NCBI RefSeq assembly: GCF_030864355.1
Contig: NC_083397.1
Span: forward strand, 2,542,001 to 2,606,000
DNA: 64,000 bases
Reading direction: 5' to 3'
Source: Cutaneotrichosporon cavernicola
Lineage: Eukaryota > Basidiomycota > Tremellomycetes > Trichosporonales > Trichosporonaceae
The notes under the pieces were generated by a model. That model searched no databases. It worked only from the letters and a program-made list of their open reading frames with translations, and was not told the DNA's origin. Shown piece after piece: positions 32,458 through 41,492 of this stretch (the first letter of the stretch is position 1; each line of letters opens with the position of its first letter). The translations under genes and the position numbers were made by a program.

Positions 32458-34779
32458 CTACTTGGCCTTCTTGCCCGACTCGCCCTGGGTCTTGACTGCA
32501 TTGCCAGACTTGTGCTTGGCACGCTCGTCGCGGCGCTGCGCACGCCGCTGCCGGTCCGTTTTCTTCTGGGACTTGTGGTCTCTGACGATGGGCTCCGCAA
32601 AGCGAGCTGTCTTGGGAGGAACGGCAGGACCGTTGAGGAACGTGTCATTGTGGGTGTGCTTGCCAAATGGCCATAGCTTGCGCCATGGGCTACCCGTCGA
32701 GGGTGCGGGGAACGTAGCGGCGCGGGACGGAATGTGTTCGCGTCTGGGGGTTGGGCCGCGACCGGCATCTGCCCGCTGGGGCACGGGGACAGGATGGCCG
32801 GGCGGTGCGGGTTGCATGAGCGGCACTTGGCCATGCCCAGGCCACGGACCCATCGGCATACCAGGCCGCGCCTGCATGGCTGGGTAACCGTACCCTGGTT
32901 GCATGGGGTAGCCAGCTTGGGGCGCCTGCTGTGCGCCGAACAGAGGGGCGCCGGGGGCCATCTGTGGGCTCATGGGAGGATGGGGATTCATGGGCGGATG
33001 GTGGCTCATGGGAGGTTGCGGGCCGATTGCAGGGTACGCGCCTGTCATCGGCCGCGGGACATGGCCACCGGCGTGGAGGCCATAGCCTGGCGCCTGGAAC
33101 GGCACCGTACCTGGCATGAAGTGACCATCGGGAACGCCAGCTGGGGGGACGCCATGCTGTGCAGGTGCGTGGGCGGGGTGGTGAGGAGAGCGGGGAGGGT
33201 GAGTATAGGAAGAACCCTCAGAAGCTGAGAACGAGCGGCGATGGGACGGGGGCTGCAGGGGATGGGGAGGTACTTGGAGAGACGCGCGCCGGTCGGTCGC
33301 ACGTAGGCCGTAGGCTGGCTGGCTCTGGGCGCCTCGCCTCCGCCCAGGAAGCCAGGCAAGTGAAACATGCAGCTTGCCGCGTCGATTGGGCACCTCGAAC
33401 GCTATACGCTCCCCGTTATCGTGGATGTTGTCGATGCTGACGCTCGAGGGCGTGAACACGACTCCGTGGTCGGATGCCGTGCGCTCGCTGGCCGACGACG
33501 ACGCGCGGTTGACTCGTCTGGTGCGGTACATCTGTCCGTCGACTGACGCCGACTTTGTTAGGGGAGGTCGCCGGTCTGTGCGGACAGACGGGTGGCGTTC
33601 TGGGCTCGACGAGAACTCTTCGACTTGTCCACCAGCGCCTGGTTGAGCCGCGGGGCCGGGTGCGTGATGATGTCCGCGCGAGGTGGTGCGGCGAGCGAGA
33701 TGAGTGGTCGGGATGGGGTCTTGGTTCAGCAGGGAGGTCCCAAAGGCAGACGCTGGCTGGGTTGAGGCTCCTTTGTTCGCAACACCTGTAGGGTTGACGC
33801 TGTGTTCGGCGGTGTTCCCGAGGTACGCGTTCGGTTGCGACTGCGGGACAGTAGGCAGAGGATCTGCCTTGACGAAAGAGTGCCCAGATTCTGAGGTTTG
33901 CACTGAAGAACACTTACTGTCCTCGTACGAAGGGGCTGGGGACTGAGCGGCAACGGGGCGAGCCTCAGGACCACGCCCTGCGTGTGGCGCTCGCGCATTG
34001 GCGACCAGCTTGGGCAATATGTGCATTTCCGGCACACTGCGGAGCGACTGATGAGAATGACGCCTGGTGTAGGCCATTGACGGCGAGCGGTGCAAGATAT
34101 GGGGTTGATCGTGCATCGGCGACAAAGATGCTGCCGCAGGATGAGAGGGTGCAGCCGCGGCAGCTCCCTTGAGGCTCACTGTGCTGCGCGCGCGCGAGAG
34201 GATGGTACCCACACGACCTGGCTTGGAAAGGGGTTCTGGCTCGTAGATCTCGTTTGGCGCGGCCACCTGCGTCAACATGTCAAGAGGTAGCTCGAGCGCC
34301 TGGTTGAGATACGCCTCGCGTGCATAGCGGACCGAGCGGGCTGGGGCGGTAGGATGAAAGGAAGGTGATCGAGAAAGATGCTCCCCACGGGAGAGTTCTG
34401 GTTGTGGGAAGTAGTGGGGCGTCTGGGCAAGGAGTGGGACTGGCGGCTGTCGGCGTAGCGATGGGACTGACGAGTTCTGGAGCAAAGAATGCCCATGACC
34501 GTTGGACGATGGAGGTTTGAGATACTCGCGTGGCTGAGCGTCTGCGCGACCGCTGCTCTCCTCGGCGACGGTGCCGAGGTCATCACTCCAGACGGCGCTC
34601 TTGGCGCCGACACTCATCCCAGGTGACAGCGGGACCTGGTGCGTCCATTGCTCGATGCGGTGAGCGCGGTGCCGGATGGCGTCGATAGAAGAAGGGGTGG
34701 GGGAGTATGCCGGGTACGACACTTCAGTCGGTGCCACCGGGGCATGGTGGCCGCGCTGCGGCGTGCGTGGCAGGGCCAT
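32458..34779 (-). CDS. Proline-rich low-complexity protein
   Basis: A single uninterrupted frame of 773 aa starting at the ATG at 34779; the frame continues five codons upstream without another ATG. No known domain is recognised. Most of the protein is Pro/Ser/His-rich and predicted disordered. One compact block around VSIDNIHDNGERIAFEVP and KLHVSLAWLPG may be a folded element. A Pro/Met/Gly-rich segment (about residues 560-690) repeats phrases such as PPMSHHPPMNPHPPMS. The C terminus is strongly basic (SQKKTDRQRRAQRRDERAKHK), a possible nuclear signal or nucleic-acid contact. That such a long frame stays open in sequence that is not highly repetitive supports coding. Function unknown. Confidence 0.7.
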   Translation of the reverse strand: MALPRTPQRGHHAPVAPTEVSYPAYSPTPSSIDAIRHRAHRIEQWTHQVPLSPGMSVGAKSAVWSDDLGTVAEESSGRADAQPREYLKPPSSNGHGHSLLQNSSVPSLRRQPPVPLLAQTPHYFPQPELSRGEHLSRSPSFHPTAPARSVRYAREAYLNQALELPLDMLTQVAAPNEIYEPEPLSKPGRVGTILSRARSTVSLKGAAAAAPSHPAAASLSPMHDQPHILHRSPSMAYTRRHSHQSLRSVPEMHILPKLVANARAPHAGRGPEARPVAAQSPAPSYEDSKCSSVQTSESGHSFVKADPLPTVPQSQPNAYLGNTAEHSVNPTGVANKGASTQPASAFGTSLLNQDPIPTTHLARRTTSRGHHHAPGPAAQPGAGGQVEEFSSSPERHPSVRTDRRPPLTKSASVDGQMYRTRRVNRASSSASERTASDHGVVFTPSSVSIDNIHDNGERIAFEVPNRRGKLHVSLAWLPGRRRGAQSQPAYGLRATDRRASLQVPPHPLQPPSHRRSFSASEGSSYTHPPRSPHHPAHAPAQHGVPPAGVPDGHFMPGTVPFQAPGYGLHAGGHVPRPMTGAYPAIGPQPPMSHHPPMNPHPPMSPQMAPGAPLFGAQQAPQAGYPMQPGYGYPAMQARPGMPMGPWPGHGQVPLMQPAPPGHPVPVPQRADAGRGPTPRREHIPSRAATFPAPSTGSPWRKLWPFGKHTHNDTFLNGPAVPPKTARFAEPIVRDHKSQKKTDRQRRAQRRDERAKHKSGNAVKTQGESGKKAK

Positions 34780-35244
34780 GGGGCCAAGAGACAAAAGGGA
34801 GAATGAACACGGTTGAAGACGATGAGATAAAAAGAAGAGGAGAGACGAGAGAAATAACGGCCCGTGGTGGAAGGGCAGTTAGAGGAGAAGGGATGAGGTA
34901 ACGAGGGTCATGGCGAGGAAGGGGCGAGAAGTGGGGCGGAGGACCAAATGGGGTGGTGCACAGACCTGTTGGGCCGTTGAACGGTTTAGAGTGGCGCGTC
35001 GGAGCGGTTTGACGCGACAAGAAGCAGTTTGAGATGGTACATGATCTGTTGTAGTGCATCAAGAATGGAGATTGAGGACTGTCGCCATCGCTACCACCCC
35101 GAGCCCCTTGGTCATCTCGATGCGACCATCGCGGGGTAGTTGCTTCGTGCAGATCTGCGAGGCGTCAAGGCCCGCTCGGCCCGCCACCCGTATCGAATCG
35201 GATAGCCCATCGCCCAGGCGTCGGGCGTCGAGCGTCAGGGGATG
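34780..35244. other. Intergenic region
   Basis: 465 bases between the start of the Pro-rich gene and the 3' end of the RCC1-type gene, both on the minus strand. The first 150 bases are purine-rich (GAGA-type) on the plus strand, which makes a CT-rich leader for the minus-strand gene. No gene seen. Confidence 0.45.
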
Positions 35245-36387
35245 CTACTCAACCAGCGCCCAGCTGGCAGCGCACCCCGCCCATACGCGTGACGCGTGAA
35301 TACTGGTGTTAACGAGCTGGGCGCTGTCAGTCTTGTTCCCGAGGCCAAGGTTTCCGTGTTCATTCCACCCGCCGGCCCAGAGGTCCGTGCGTGGACCGGC
35401 CCGCACCAGGGCGAGAATGTGCTCGCTCCCGGCGGCAAAGGCCTCGATCCCCTCCCCCCCTGCAGTAACTGTCGCGCGTGGCGCACGTGTTTTGCCAGAG
35501 TCGGAACGCAGCAGCTGCCCATGGGTGTTCGATCCTTGCGACCAGAACTGGTCGTCTAAGATGTAGCTCCCGTTCCATGTCGCTCCGATGGCGCGCACGC
35601 CGGTCATGTCGCCAAGGTCCGTAATCTGGCCCTTCATATTGTTGCCCCACGCGAGCACACGGCCATCTGCAAGTAGGAGAAGAGTGTGTGAAGCGCCGAG
35701 GGAGATGTCAATGATGGGAGCGGGAAGGTCGAGTGTAAGCTCCGTTGGGGCCAGGAAACGCATTCGGGCCTTGCTCTTGCCCTTGTCAGGTTGCGGGCTG
35801 GGGTCGAGCTCACCGCGCCGTGCAGAACCCCAGCCGATGACACGCTGCTTGCGTCCGTCCCCACTCCCAGAGACGAGAACGGCCAGTACGTGCCGCTGTC
35901 CGCCGCCGAGGTGCTCGACGCGCTCACCTTCCTTGAGACGAATGATGCCGCCGCCGAGCTCGCCAAAGTCGTCGGAACCTGCAGCGACGATCACTTGTGT
36001 CCGAACAGAGCTGCCGTCTGGAGACTGTAAGGCAACGAAGCTCGTCGTCCAAGTTGCGGCGAGCTTCACTGGCTCCCAGCCGTCGAAACCAGCATCGACC
36101 GCAATGGAGAGAGGGCGAAAACTTGTGGCAGGGCTCGCGCACTCAGTCAGCACGCAGACTTTACCCAGCTGCCCGTGCGAGTTTGTGCCTGCGCCAAGGA
36201 GGTGATTGTGACCGTCGGCGGACACGAGGACAAGAGCGTGCGATGCGGCGGACACGAGGTCCACCACCCGCTCAAATGGTGGACATGAGGGGTCGAAGAC
36301 GCAGGGCGTAAATGTCGCAACATCGTCGACATGGCCGATTCCGAGCTGGCCGCCGCCGTTGGAGCCGCATGCGTGGAGAGTGGGCAT
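35245..36387 (-). CDS. RCC1-repeat protein (Ats1/Kti13-like)
   Basis: One exon, 380 aa. It begins directly with an RCC1-type blade, ACGSNGGGQLGIGH, followed by GAGTNSHGQLG, AAGSDDFGELGGG, IGWGSARRGELD, LAWGNNMKGQI, WSQGSNTHGQLL and AGGWNEHGNLGLGN. That makes six to seven blades, the number needed for a propeller. The size and absence of other domains resemble Ats1/Kti13, the partner of Kti11/Dph3 in diphthamide and tRNA wobble modification, rather than the chromatin factor RCC1 (Srm1/Pim1). Choosing between them needs a comparison I cannot run. I use the ATG at 36387, just before the first blade; the frame is open further upstream but non-conserved in character. Confidence 0.82.
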   Translation of the reverse strand: MPTLHACGSNGGGQLGIGHVDDVATFTPCVFDPSCPPFERVVDLVSAASHALVLVSADGHNHLLGAGTNSHGQLGKVCVLTECASPATSFRPLSIAVDAGFDGWEPVKLAATWTTSFVALQSPDGSSVRTQVIVAAGSDDFGELGGGIIRLKEGERVEHLGGGQRHVLAVLVSGSGDGRKQRVIGWGSARRGELDPSPQPDKGKSKARMRFLAPTELTLDLPAPIIDISLGASHTLLLLADGRVLAWGNNMKGQITDLGDMTGVRAIGATWNGSYILDDQFWSQGSNTHGQLLRSDSGKTRAPRATVTAGGEGIEAFAAGSEHILALVRAGPRTDLWAGGWNEHGNLGLGNKTDSAQLVNTSIHASRVWAGCAASWALVE

Positions 36388-36760
36388 GGGATAAGTTGGC
36401 TGCTTGCAAGGTGTTAGATAGTGATCGGGCCTGGCCGATGGATGGAGAGATTGTGAGATTTCCGAACTCGCGACGTCATGGCATGAAACTTGGAAGGACT
36501 GTAACTGGTAGGGGGATTGGCGTACATGCGGCCAGGCGGCCAGGCGACCGACACAGTTGATAACTGCGGTTTGTGCATGCATGCGTGCTTCTTGATAGAT
36601 CATCCTAAAGGACGACAGCTGTTTATGCTCACTGTCCATTCCCAGCCACCCACGACCCACCGCTTACACTTGCACCCGCCTCCACTCTGCACTCAATCGT
36701 GGGCACTGGTGGCGTTCCACTCGATACCCACTCGACCCTGGTTTCGCACATATCATCATA
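36388..36760. promoter_or_regulatory. Divergent intergenic region
   Basis: 373 bases between the start codons of the RCC1-type gene and the small unknown gene. Both promoters must be here. The half next to 36760 is C/A-rich, as in a leader. No TATA box or repeated motif stands out. Confidence 0.5.
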
Positions 36761-37514
36761 ATGCCGCCCACGCCCAGACTCCGCAAGCGCAAGTCTGCCG
36801 TCGAGATACAAGAACGCGAAGTAAAGGAGGCCGAGCGCCAGTTCGCACGCGGGCGGGCTAAGAGCCGTGCGAGCCTCGAGAATGCGGTGAGTCGTGGCCC
36901 CCAAGACGAGACTGACGGCAGACCGAGCCAATGCGCGACATGGTTGTCAAGGTAGGTCACGTTGCGAGTGTAGCTGACCGCAGGCCACGTCGAGCCGCGC
37001 CGTGTCGCCACCTCCTCCGCGCGGCACAAAGCGCAAGGAGCGCGAAGAGCTCGCCGTACCTGCCCGCTTCTCTCCCCCACCCATCGACACGGAAGCGAGT
37101 GACGATGTGCTCGACAGCTTTGCGCAGGCAATCGGGGCTGGGCCATTGGTCGGACGTCTGATTTGGCGTGGGCTCGAGGATGCGGCTGGCCTCTGGGCTA
37201 GTGTGGAGGAGTACATCCTCTTCGCCCGGCAGCGAGGCGACCAAGCTCCGTTCTTCCCTGCCAAGCGCGTCACCAAGTACATCGCCTACAAGGCGCTCAA
37301 GGAGTACAAGACGTCTGGAACGGTGAGCGCGCGCCAGCTCAAGCATGAGATGCGCGCCATCGAGCGCATCCACTCGGCGCTCGGCCTCAAGTGGGACCAG
37401 ACGCAGGAGCGTGTTACCGAACTCGTCATAAGCGGCGCCCTCAAGTCGTGGGGCGAGGCCGTCGAGGCACACAACGACCACGAGAGCGGGGACGACTTCG
37501 GGGGCATGCTCTAG
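36761..37514 (+). CDS. Hypothetical protein with helical C-terminal domain
   Basis: Three exons (introns 36887-36921 and 36952-36983; ends CTGACGGCAG and CTGACCGCAG) give 228 aa. The middle exon is only 30 nt. The N-terminal 80 residues are basic and charged (RLRKRKSAVEIQEREVKEAE), probably a helix and nuclear signal. The C-terminal 140 residues look folded and all-helical, with KRVTKYIAYKALKEYKTSG and RQLKHEMRAIERIHSALGLKWD. That pattern is loosely like the SAM-like core-binding domain of tyrosine recombinases, but no catalytic domain follows. The resemblance is impressionistic and I assign no function. Confidence 0.72.
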
Positions 37515-37819
37515 GCCGGCTCGCTCGACTGGATCGACTCGCAACCGACAACCGAGCCGATGTACGCGAACGATCGCGGGGGCTGTGAGTGTCGATCATG
37601 GGCGTTCAACTGTGTGCCCCGTCGCGTCCTCTTCCTCTCCACTCTGTTCTGTGCATACATACCTTCTTTCCTTTCCTCATTTGCGTTTCTGGACATCGGG
37701 TACGGGCCGTGCATACGTGGTAGGGCTGTGGGGTGGTGATTGTTGATATGAAGTCGCCTGGGTAGGAGGGCGATGGGGTTATAATGCATCTTGCGGCGAC
37801 ACTTTCACGCGACGCTGAT
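37515..37819. other. Intergenic region
   Basis: 305 bases between the small unknown gene and tRNA-Arg. The pyrimidine-rich part near 37620-37680 may be the 3' end of the preceding gene. Nothing else seen. Confidence 0.4.
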
Positions 37820-37903
37820 GGCCCCGTGTTGCAAAGGTAGCATTTTTCTCTTCTATTGCAAATGTCGAAGAAACGGTTGCGGGTTCGAGCCCCGCCGGGG
37901 CCT
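37820..37903 (+). tRNA. tRNA-Arg (TCT), with 12-nt intron
   Basis: The acceptor stem GGCCCCG/CGGGGCC is perfect; the discriminator appears to be T. The D arm TGC-AAAGGTA-GCA has three firm pairs. The anticodon stem is TTTCT/AGAAA, with loop CTTCTA giving TCT. The variable loop is CGGTT and the T arm GCGGG-TTCGAGC-CCCGC. A 12-nt intron (37856-37867) follows position 37. The T discriminator is unusual and weakens the assignment slightly. Confidence 0.8.
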
Positions 37904-39247
37904 GTGATCAGGCTCTAGTACGGTCGGCAGTCATTTTTGCGCTTTTCGTCCTCCCGCCTGCTCTTTGTTCTGGTTTGGAAAAGTTGCTCCAAGGTGGGAC
38001 AACGCAGAAGGCATGTGATCTGCTGCAGATCGTGTATGCATGGGGACGATGTGTGCGATGTGTGCGATCTCGGGGCGTGTGTATGGCGTTGGGCGTTGAC
38101 GTGACACGTTGGTCCCAAACCCAACTCTTACCTAGCCACACAATCATTCACCGTCTGTTGTCCGTTTGAACATGCTCAAGCCCAAGCTACCAAGAGGTCA
38201 GAGGCTGAAATCCGTGTCCCCTTAATGCATTCTTATAGCTTGGTCAAGGTTGAAAGAAGTCTGTTCCGGTGGGCAAGCGTGAAACAGAACCCAACCACTC
38301 CGTGGCGCAGGAACACGCTCACGCCCCATCGTCGATCCAGTCCGAGCCCCTCGCCGCCCTCTCGCGTCTCCCTTGTCGAGCAACACGAACCAGCCGAGCG
38401 TAGCGACAGTGACGACGGTAGGTTGAACACACGTTGGCGCGGACCAAAGGGATCTGCAGACCGGGTTCCATTCCACTCGTGAACAGACAGAACCATTCTT
38501 CTCCGTTCCGTACGTTCCTCAACTTCAACCCCACTCCGCCACCCTAAATCAAGCGGGGCGACGTCCTGATAGACTCTCTGAGTCTACTGAGTTATCCTCT
38601 GCGAACCAAACAACCCTCCTGTCACTCAGAAGCAGAATGGTCTGGCTGATGGCTAGTTTGACCTGGCCTGGGCCTTGGCTTTGGCCATTTGCCAGTTCCG
38701 AAATGAGGCGTTCAGGGATTCGGGAAGACGGAGCTCCAGCCACTTCCTCACCCGGAATTCGGTCCGGCCTCTTTTGATTCCCGGCAAAATTATCATTACT
38801 CCCCCACACTCCCATTCCCACGCCGGCAACATCATAGCTCCATGTCCCAAAAGCCCCAGTCCAATCTCGGGAGACGGAGCGGATCTATGAGATACTGAGA
38901 TGGCTGTTAAGAATTTTAGAACGGACACAACACGTGGCTGCAAAAGTGACGAGCATCCGCAGGCGCAGACACGAGTCGAGACGGCCATGTCCGACGTGGA
39001 TGTTGGCATTGCGATTTCCCTGACTCCACACCTCCCTCACAACCCCAGCGCTCATGACAGTTGATTTTCACCTCTGTCGGGCGACGCCGATGCAGCTGAC
39101 TGCGGGATGTAGGCCCGTCTTGACGCCGGGACTCTCTCAGTGACTGTTACTGGTAACCTGTAGCTAATGTATCGTTCTCTTTCCCATACTCATACTCTTA
39201 CTCCTACTCTTACTCACTGACGCTCGGTGCATGTTCACCAGCCCGCG
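37904..39247. other. Intergenic region, no gene seen
   Basis: 1.3 kb between tRNA-Arg and the MFS gene. Short open frames at 38220-38540 overlap on opposite strands and have no domain. From 39180 the sequence has CATACTCATACTCTTACTCC-type pyrimidine repeats, as in a leader. It ends in the short upstream ORF listed separately. Confidence 0.45.
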
Positions 39248-39251
39248 ATGA
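39231..39251 (+). other. Upstream ORF overlapping the MFS start
   Basis: The first ATG in the probable leader opens a six-codon frame (MFTSPR) whose TGA shares bases with the main start codon as ATGA. Termination at the uORF would leave the ribosome on the main start. Whether the transcript includes 39231 is not known from sequence. Confidence 0.5.
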
Positions 39252-41390
39252 CCTCTCCCTTGCCAACGTCGCCTCGCGCGTCCACCTCGACATCGACATC
39301 GCCGTCGCTGGCCCCACGCGACCATGCCGAACCACCTTCACATCATCTCTCTCCGCCATTACGGGCCACTACACCGGTCAGAAGGCCGTCGCTCAATAGG
39401 GCGTTCAGTATCCTCTCGAACCAGTCGCGTGCGGGATCTCCTCCACCACCACATTCGCCCTCTTTTGCCCCAGTTCGGTTTCCAGAAACGGGAGTTGAGC
39501 TCGACGCCGAGATCGAGCTCGAACGTACCCTATCCCGAACAACGTCATTGAATAGCCACGATGGGCGGCCGCCATCGCGCGCCCGCTCCCCGACGATTGC
39601 GGAGGAGGACGAGCCGTCAGATGGCACGACCACTACGACAACAACCACAGATGAAAAAGATGTCGGTGCAGTCGAGGCGCAGCGCGAACCCGACATCTAC
39701 GACCGTTTCTCGCCACATCGCAAGCATATCATGATTGCCATTGTGTCATTCTCGGGATTCCTTGGACGTGAGTATCACAAAAGGCATAAGCTCACGTCTA
39801 GCGGTCGCGTCCTCAGCATTCCTGCCGTCCATCAACGTCATGGCTGACGAGTTGAATACAACACCTGAGATTATCAACTACACCGTCGCCATTTTTATTA
39901 TTACGATTGGCATCGCGCCGCTCTTCTGGTCTCCCCTTGCGGGCTTCTACGGCCGTCGGCCAGTCTACCTCCTCTCCATGCCTATTATGACTGTCGCGTC
40001 AATCGGCGTTGCGAACTCGCACACAATCGGCCAAATCATCGGCACACGTATCTTGCAAGGTATCGGCTCGTCTTCCGTCCTCGCCGTGGGCGCCGGCACA
40101 GTCGGTGACCTGTACCGGCCGACGGAACGCGCCAACGCCATGTCGTGGTTCTACTCTGGCATCGTCATGGGACCCGCTCTCTCCCCAGTTCTCGCGGGTA
40201 TTTTCACACAATACACTCCCATCACCTGGCGCGCGACGCAGTACTTCCTCTGTGCGGCGTCGGCGCTCTCCGTGGCACTCACATTCATGTTCCTGCCCGA
40301 GACGTCTCACCCGCCTCTCCCGCACGAGCGGATCAAGAAGGAGCGCCAAGTCAAGTTTGTGCCGTACTGGTTCAATCCTATCCGCTCAGTCCTGCTTATG
40401 CGGTATCCCAATATTGCCCTAGCAACATTTACGAGTTGTCTAATCATGGTCGAGCTATATTGCATCATGATCCCGCTCTCGACTATCTTCAAAACGAGAT
40501 ACAACCTTTCCAACGTAGCCCTCGCGGGGTGTATCTACCTCGCCCACGGAGTCGGGACGCTCCTCGGAGCCCGCATTATCGGGCGCTACGCCGACAGCAT
40601 CGTGCGGAAATGGATTGAGAAACGGGGATATCGCAAACCCGAAGACCGACTCCGTGCGGCCTTAATCGGAACGACACTCATCCTCCCCCTCTCCTGCTTT
40701 ACGTATGGCTGGCTTCTGTACTTTAACAAGGGCGGTATCGCGCCCCCAATCGTCATGCTCGTCATTAATGGTGTCGGCACGCAAATGTTCTTCACCCCGC
40801 TCAACACGTATCTTGTCGACGCGATGCAGAAGCGCTCGGCAGAGGCGATTGCCGTCAACAACTTTTTCCGATACCTTTTCGCCGCGGCTGCCTCGGCGTT
40901 CGTCCTGCCCATGATCAACAGTATTGGGCTCGGGTGGACGATGACTATCGGCGCGGTCTGTTGTTGGCTCGGAGTCGGGCTTATTTTGGCTACGATGCGG
41001 TGGGGAGAGGCATGGCGCGAGGCGGCAGCTGCACACCTCAACGAGATTCCGGTCGCAGAGGACGGCGCAAAGCCCATCGTACAATCCGAGGAGAAGGTGG
41101 GCGGCGCAGTGGACGTCCCGGAATCGTCCAAGGAGAAGAACGAGCAGACGACGGAGAAGGGTGCGTCGCGCCGCCCGTCGGCCGGCTCAGATAACGAGCA
41201 CCATGACGAGAGGCACGAGGAACCCGGTGTCCTTCCGACAGCCATCAAGCGGAATCGCACGCGCGGCAACACGATCGGCGGCGGGGGACTAGCCCGCGCA
41301 TCCTCGCGACACAGCACAAAATCTCTGCCCACAGTCGGCGAGGTTCTCCAGCGCACGGTTTCTATCAGTGGCGCCAGTGTGCATGGTTAG
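39248..41390 (+). CDS. MFS drug:H+ antiporter (DHA1 type)
   Basis: Two exons (intron 39768-39801, ending CTCACGTCTAG, off-consensus branch) give 702 aa. A long cytosolic Ser/Pro/Thr-rich N terminus of about 165 residues comes first. The 12 membrane segments follow, starting IMIAIVSFSGFLGPVASSAF. The family loop motif appears as LAGFYGRRPVYL, and the antiporter motif C region as GIVMGPALSPVLAG. A disordered, charged C-terminal tail of about 130 residues follows. The arrangement matches DHA1 (12-spanner drug:H+) transporters of the plasma membrane, such as Qdr/Flr types; the substrate cannot be told. I chose the ATG at 39248 as the first in-frame ATG. It converges on the CDF gene with 102 bases between stops. 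Confidence 0.88.
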
Positions 41391-41492
41391 TACCAATAGA
41401 GCACTGTATATCATGCATCTGTTTTGACGATGAGTTGGGCCGCGGCCCGTCTATCTGCTGCTGTTGAGTCTATCTCCTCTCCCTCTCCGTCT

